Below are positions 6,160 to 9,313 of a stretch of 9,313 nt of DNA, one piece after another. How positions within the stretch are numbered: the stretch's first letter is position 1; each line of letters begins with the position of its first letter. Location: NCBI GenBank assembly GCA_003585845.1, contig NQOP01000001.1, positions 391,873 to 401,185 of the forward strand. The letters run 5' to 3'. The notes beneath the pieces were generated by a model. It was given only the letters and a program-made list of their open reading frames with translations. It was not told where the DNA came from and ran no database searches. Position numbers and translations under genes: made by a program. This DNA is from Bifidobacteriaceae bacterium NR021. GTDB lineage: Bacteria; Actinomycetota; Actinomycetes; Actinomycetales; Bifidobacteriaceae.

Positions 6160-6717
6160 ATGGCATCACCAATGAAAAAGCTTATGAAGAAAGCACATCA
6201 TAGTAAGTACGTTTTGTTGCTGATGCGTCATGCTAAAGCTGAGGCTCCTCAAATGGGTGACGATTGGGGTCGTGGCCTTACAGATAAGGGATTGAAGCAG
6301 GCGAAAATTATGGCAAAAGGCTTGGAGTCTTTGAAGCTTGTGCCGGATTATATTGTGTGTTCTAGCGCGAACCGCACTGAGCAAACTTTGAAGCGAATGT
6401 TGAAGCGTTTTGGCGATTCTCCTGTGGTTGAGTCGCGCAAAAGTCTTTACGATGGCGGCATGCAATCGGTTATGGACGAGTTGCAAGCGATTCGAGGCGA
6501 TGTTCATACGACGATGATTGTTGGACATGAGCCGACGATGTCTATGGCTGCGCAGTGGCTTTCTTCGCCTGATTCGGATCCGGATGTGCTTGGGGCGATG
6601 CGTTTGGGGCTTGCTAATGCGTCGGTTGTGGTACTTGTGTCTGATCGGCCATTCGCAACTTGCGGCTTGCGCGGCGCCACAGCCCTCGCAATTCTCACCC
6701 CCAAATCCTTTGCCTAA
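6160..6717 (+). CDS. sixA: SixA-type histidine phosphatase (phosphoglycerate-mutase-like fold)
   Basis: This belongs to the histidine phosphatase superfamily, branch of SixA, which in E. coli removes phosphate from phospho-histidine on proteins. In the 185-residue product the phospho-acceptor motif is LLLMRHAKAE (19-28), with Arg23 and His24. DWGRGLTDKGLKQA (35-48) matches the SixA 'd..R.Lt..G..qA' pattern. CSSANRTEQT (67-76) carries the second Arg (72), and MIVGHEPTMS (119-128) carries the second catalytic His (123). A basic stretch of about 16 residues precedes the core. The last 15 or so codons switch to C-ending synonyms (GCC, CTC, ACC, CCC, TCC), unlike the rest of the window. The gene is coupled to trmI by a 9-bp gap, and nothing nearby indicates the substrate. 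The family is secure, but phospho-histidine specificity is inferred and another phospho-substrate is possible. Confidence 0.85.
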   Translation: MASPMKKLMKKAHHSKYVLLLMRHAKAEAPQMGDDWGRGLTDKGLKQAKIMAKGLESLKLVPDYIVCSSANRTEQTLKRMLKRFGDSPVVESRKSLYDGGMQSVMDELQAIRGDVHTTMIVGHEPTMSMAAQWLSSPDSDPDVLGAMRLGLANASVVVLVSDRPFATCGLRGATALAILTPKSFA

Positions 6718-6761
6718 CATTGTATACGCTGATTCCTGTTGTTCAGGGAACACTAGCATCA

Positions 6762-6790
6762 TTGCTGCCGCACGAAATTAAGCATATAAA
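6762..6790 (+). promoter_or_regulatory. Likely sigma-70-type promoter for metE-metF
   Basis: TTGCTG (6762-6767) and TATAAA (6785-6790) are separated by 17 nt, an optimal spacing. Transcription would start near 6797 and give a leader of about 90 nt before the metE ATG. A second -10-like hexamer, TATAAC at 6798-6803, comes from a duplicated 13-bp unit but lacks a well-spaced -35. Confidence 0.55.
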
Positions 6791-6800
6791 TTAAGCTTAT
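6775..6800 (+). repeat. 13-bp tandem duplication over the metE -10 region
   Basis: AAATTAAGCATAT (6775-6787) is followed directly by AAATTAAGCTTAT (6788-6800), with one mismatch. Each copy runs into a TATAA sequence, so the duplication creates two -10-like elements 13 bp apart. Confidence 0.85.
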
Positions 6801-6816
6801 AACGACACCCCAAGTT

Positions 6817-6836
6817 CTTGAATGACCGCATTCAAG
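6817..6836 (+). promoter_or_regulatory. Perfect 8-bp inverted repeat in the metE leader
   Basis: CTTGAATG (6817-6824) and CATTCAAG (6829-6836) are perfect reverse complements around a 4-nt ACCG centre. They form either a stable small RNA hairpin or a two-fold operator for a dimeric regulator. A further CAAG at 6811-6814 can pair with the same CTTG, giving an alternative partner. Its position just downstream of the predicted transcription start suits repression or leader control of methionine synthesis. The TGAA...TTCA halves resemble a MetR-type box but with 8-nt rather than 5-nt spacing, so no regulator is assigned. Confidence 0.6.
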
Positions 6837-6837
6837 C

Positions 6838-6876
6838 ATTTCTTTGCTAGGCTAAAGCGAGTCAAAGAAATTTTTT
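6838..6876 (+). promoter_or_regulatory. Inverted repeat plus T-run just before the metE ribosome site (attenuator-like)
   Basis: ATTTCTTTG (6838-6846) and CAAAGAAAT (6863-6871) form a perfect 9-bp stem with a 16-nt loop. The stem runs into six Ts (6871-6876), immediately followed by the Shine-Dalgarno GGAGG (6877-6881). The shape is that of an intrinsic terminator or attenuator inside the leader. The stem has only two G-C pairs and a large loop, so it would be weak by itself. Confidence 0.45.
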
Positions 6877-6881
6877 GGAGG
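6877..6881 (+). promoter_or_regulatory. Shine-Dalgarno site of metE
   Basis: GGAGG lies 4 nt before the ATG at 6886 and directly after the T-run of the leader hairpin, so pairing in the leader could affect ribosome access. Confidence 0.85.
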
Positions 6882-6885
6882 ATAT

Positions 6886-9228
6886 ATGTCTGCGGTTTTT
6901 ACTTCGGTTTCCGGTTTTCCACGTATTGGTGCCAATCGTGAGTTGAAGAAGATTATTGAACGTTACTGGAAGCAGGATGCTTCTTTGGATGAAGTGCGTG
7001 AAGTTGCTCAATCTTTGCGTGCTAAGCATTGGCGTTTGCAAGCTGAAGCTGGAATTGATTTAATCCCGAGTAACGATTTTAGCTACTATGATCAAATGCT
7101 CGATACGGCTATTTTGCTTGGTGCTGTGCCTGAGCGTTATCGTAAATTGAATTTTGAGCATGCTGAGGATACGCTTTTTGCTATTGCGCGTGGCTACCAG
7201 GGTGAGCGCGGCGATGTGACTGCTTTGCCTATGAAGAAGTGGTTTACTACGAACTACCACTATATTGTTCCGGAAGTTGAGAATCCGGAAGACTTGCGTT
7301 TGGCTGGAACTAAGCCTTTTGACGAGTTTTTGGAGGCTCGCGCGCAGGGTTTGGAAACGAAGCCTGTGCTGATTGGCCCGTACACATTCTTGAAGTTGGC
7401 TCGTACTCCTGAAGCGCAGGAGTTGAAAGTAACTGAGTCTGTGATTTCGGCTCTGGCTTTTGCTTATGCGAGTATTGTTAAGCGTTTTGGCGAGCTTCAC
7501 GCAACTTGGTTGCAATTTGATGAGCCTTATTTGGCGCTTGATAAAGAGGAAGGCGATTTGGAGCTTTTTGAAGCTTTGTATAAGCCTTTGCTTGATGCTA
7601 GGAGCGCGGAAGTTAAGATTCTTCTTAACACGTATTTTGGCAATATTGCTGACGCTTACGAAACTGTGAATAATCTTGGTTTTGACGGCATTGGCGTTGA
7701 TTTGGTGGAAGGCAAGGAAGAAAATCTTGCAGCCATTGAGCGTTATGGTGTGAACGAAAAAACTACGCTTTTTGCTGGCGTTGTGAACGGCCGTAATATT
7801 TGGCGCAACGATTATGCTGTGAGCCTTGGGCTTATTGACGCTTTGCGTGAGAATGTTACGGATCGCGTGGCTGTTTCTACCGCTTGCTCGCTTCTTCACG
7901 TGCCTTTTAGCACTGCTGGTGAGGATGCTTTGGGTGCGGATGTTTTGCAGCATTTTGCTTTTGCTGTCGAAAAGTTGCAGGAGATTCGCGATATTGCAAA
8001 TCTTGCTGTAGAAAGTGACGAAAGCCGCAAGTCAAGTAACGTTTTGGCTAAGAATCAGGCTTTGTTCGACGGTTCGCGCGTGAAGGCGGATGCTTCTGTT
8101 GCTAATCGTCTTTCGAATCTTAAAGAGTCTGATTTCGTGCGACTGCCGGAAAGGGCTGAGCGCCAGCGTTTGCAAAAGGAAGCTCTTGGCTTGCCGGATT
8201 TGCCAACGACTACTATTGGATCTTTCCCGCAAACTAAGGATATTCGTAACGCTCGTGCTGATCTTCGCAAGGGTGAGATTTCGCGCGAAGCTTACGACGA
8301 GTTTATGCGCAATCGCATTGCCAAGTGCATTGAGCATCAGGAGCAAATTGGCTTGGATGTGCTTGTTCACGGCGAGTTTGAGCGCAACGACATGGTTGAA
8401 TATTTCGGCCAGCATTTGCGCGGCTTTAAGTTTACGAAGAACGCTTGGGTGCAGTCTTATGGCACGCGCTGCGTGAAGCCTCCAATCGTGTGGTCGGATG
8501 TTTCTCGCGAGTCTGCAATTACCGTGGCTTGGAGTGCTTACGCTCAAAGCTGCACGAAGCATATTGTTAAGGGCATGCTTACTGGCCCTGTGACTATTCT
8601 TAACTGGTCTTGGCCTCGCGAGGATATTACTCACGAGCAGCAGACTCAGCAGTTGGCTCTTGCTATTCGCGATGAAGTGTTGGATTTGGAGCGTGCAGGT
8701 ATTCGTGTGATTCAGATTGATGAGGCTGCTTTGCGTGAGAAGTTGCCGCTTCGCCGCTCTGATTGGCATAAGAAGTATTTGGATTGGGCGATTTCTGCTT
8801 TCCGCTTGGTTCATTCTGCTGTTGCTGCGACTACGCAAATTCACACGCATATGTGCTATTCGGAGTTTAATGACATTATTCGCGACATTGACGCTATGGA
8901 TGCGGATGTGATTTCTTTCGAGGCTTCTCGTGGCGACTTGGTTGTGCTTGACGCTATTCACGACGCGCATTTTGAGACTGAGGCTGGCCCTGGTGTTTAC
9001 GACATTCATTCTCCTCGCGTGCCTGGTAAGGCTGAGCTTGTGGAGCGTATTCACGAGATTTTGCGCAAGATGCCTGCCGAGAAGCTGTGGATTAACCCGG
9101 ATTGCGGTCTTAAAACTCGAGGCGACGCTGAAACTTGGCCAAGCTTGGAAAATCTTGTCGCTGCTGCTCGCGAGGTTAGGGAAGAATTGCAAGATAACAA
9201 GCTAATAGATCAGCCGAGCAGGGGGTGA
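6886..9228 (+). CDS. metE: Cobalamin-independent methionine synthase MetE
   Basis: MetE transfers a methyl group from 5-methyl-tetrahydropteroyl-triglutamate to homocysteine, the last step of methionine synthesis, without vitamin B12. The 780-residue length is that of full MetE with both TIM-barrel halves. The N-terminal half opens with [13 protein letters not shown] (10-22). The catalytic half begins near [10 protein letters not shown] (441-450). The four zinc ligands are present: His655 and Cys657 (in THMCYSEF), Glu679 (ISFEASR) and Cys740 (NPDCGLKTR). Their spacing (2, 22, 61) equals that of E. coli His641, Cys643, Glu665 and Cys726. His708 in DIHSPRVPG matches the catalytic E. coli His694. 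The ATG at 6886 has a strong ribosome site. The gene follows its own likely promoter and structured leader, and metF begins 3 bp after it. Nothing appears broken. Confidence 0.98.
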   Translation: MSAVFTSVSGFPRIGANRELKKIIERYWKQDASLDEVREVAQSLRAKHWRLQAEAGIDLIPSNDFSYYDQMLDTAILLGAVPERYRKLNFEHAEDTLFAIARGYQGERGDVTALPMKKWFTTNYHYIVPEVENPEDLRLAGTKPFDEFLEARAQGLETKPVLIGPYTFLKLARTPEAQELKVTESVISALAFAYASIVKRFGELHATWLQFDEPYLALDKEEGDLELFEALYKPLLDARSAEVKILLNTYFGNIADAYETVNNLGFDGIGVDLVEGKEENLAAIERYGVNEKTTLFAGVVNGRNIWRNDYAVSLGLIDALRENVTDRVAVSTACSLLHVPFSTAGEDALGADVLQHFAFAVEKLQEIRDIANLAVESDESRKSSNVLAKNQALFDGSRVKADASVANRLSNLKESDFVRLPERAERQRLQKEALGLPDLPTTTIGSFPQTKDIRNARADLRKGEISREAYDEFMRNRIAKCIEHQEQIGLDVLVHGEFERNDMVEYFGQHLRGFKFTKNAWVQSYGTRCVKPPIVWSDVSRESAITVAWSAYAQSCTKHIVKGMLTGPVTILNWSWPREDITHEQQTQQLALAIRDEVLDLERAGIRVIQIDEAALREKLPLRRSDWHKKYLDWAISAFRLVHSAVAATTQIHTHMCYSEFNDIIRDIDAMDADVISFEASRGDLVVLDAIHDAHFETEAGPGVYDIHSPRVPGKAELVERIHEILRKMPAEKLWINPDCGLKTRGDAETWPSLENLVAAAREVREELQDNKLIDQPSRG
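9221..9228 (+). promoter_or_regulatory. Shine-Dalgarno site of metF inside the metE stop region
   Basis: GGGGGTGA closely fits the consensus GGAGGTGA and includes the metE stop codon (TGA 9226-9228). It sits just upstream of the metF GTG at 9232, indicating coupled translation of metE and metF. Confidence 0.75.
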
Positions 9229-9231
9229 GTT

Positions 9232-9313
9232 GTGGCTTATAAACCAAAGTTTTCGCTAGAAGTTTTTCCACCTAAGCGAACATCTCCTATTGGTACGATT
9301 TACGATACTTTGG
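9232..9313 (+). CDS. metF: 5,10-methylenetetrahydrofolate reductase MetF, N-terminal fragment (3' end outside window)
   Basis: MetF reduces 5,10-methylene-tetrahydrofolate to 5-methyl-tetrahydrofolate, the methyl donor consumed by MetE. Only 27 full codons are visible. They begin with GTG and read AYKPKFSLEVFPPKRTSPIG after the start, matching the MetF opening 'f.S.EfFPPk...'. The 3-bp gap to metE and the shared ribosome site place both in one operon. The call is based on this short motif together with the neighbour, and the remainder of the gene cannot be judged. Confidence 0.85.
   Translation, partial: MAYKPKFSLEVFPPKRTSPIGTIYDTL

Noticed and set aside
6733..6750. Small inverted repeat (TTCCTG / CAGGGAA) after sixA as a terminator
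   Set aside because: The stem is short, needs a bulge and is not followed by a T-run.
6166..6762. Minus-strand open frame covering sixA
   Set aside because: The forward frame carries all histidine-phosphatase motifs, whereas the reverse product is Arg/His-rich without any motif.
6797..6885. T-box or SAM riboswitch in the metE leader
   Set aside because: The leader is short and lacks the conserved T-box antiterminator sequence and any SAM-riboswitch core I can recognise.
6822..6941. Possible 39-codon leader ORF (ATG inside the first metE hairpin, overlapping the metE start out of frame)
   Set aside because: No Shine-Dalgarno sequence precedes it, it is not Met-rich, and its ATG is part of the inverted repeat, so chance is the better explanation.
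7060..7953. Minus-strand open frame of 297 codons in the 5' half of metE
   Set aside because: Same reason: a codon-bias shadow of metE with no domain pattern.
8032..9192. Long open frame of 386 codons on the minus strand across metE
   Set aside because: It is antisense to a complete, motif-rich metE. Its translation is basic and low in recognisable structure, and it has no ribosome site. The open frame follows from metE codon bias.

Overview
The window is a stretch of ordinary bacterial chromosome with every recognisable gene on the + strand. Base composition looks low to middling in GC, with T-ending codons (GCT, CTT, TCT, ACT) dominant. The genes look actinobacterial: a HolA-type clamp-loader subunit, a TrmI methyltransferase with a long tail, and the order tsaE-tsaB-rimI-tsaD. 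A Bifidobacteriaceae member of low GC, most likely Gardnerella or a close relative, fits best. That assignment is an inference from composition and gene order, not from a database match.

Layout: the 3' end of comEC (DNA-uptake channel, cut by the left edge) is followed by holA (DNA polymerase III delta). Next comes the threonylcarbamoyl-adenosine (t6A) block tsaE, tsaB, rimI, tsaD. After it come trmI (tRNA m1A58 methyltransferase) and a SixA-type histidine phosphatase. A 168-bp regulatory gap then leads to metE (cobalamin-independent methionine synthase) and the first 27 codons of metF (methylenetetrahydrofolate reductase), cut by the right edge.

The genes form two functional groups. The first, from comEC to sixA, has gaps of about 9 to 101 bp and no convincing terminator, so it could be one long transcript or a few overlapping ones. 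Its core modifies tRNA: TsaB, TsaD and TsaE install t6A at A37 and TrmI methylates A58. The second group is methionine synthesis: MetF makes 5-methyl-tetrahydrofolate, which MetE uses to methylate homocysteine. metE has its own likely promoter and a leader with two inverted repeats, and metF is tightly coupled behind it.

No mobile element, CRISPR array, RNA gene or defence system was found, and no clearly new multi-gene system is visible. The unusual signal is at smaller scale. Short tandem repeats of 9 to 14 bp sit at or near six gene borders. They include a Cys-Ala-Glu-Asn repeat inside TsaB, a triplicated Shine-Dalgarno/stop-codon unit before tsaD, and a duplicated -10 region before metE.
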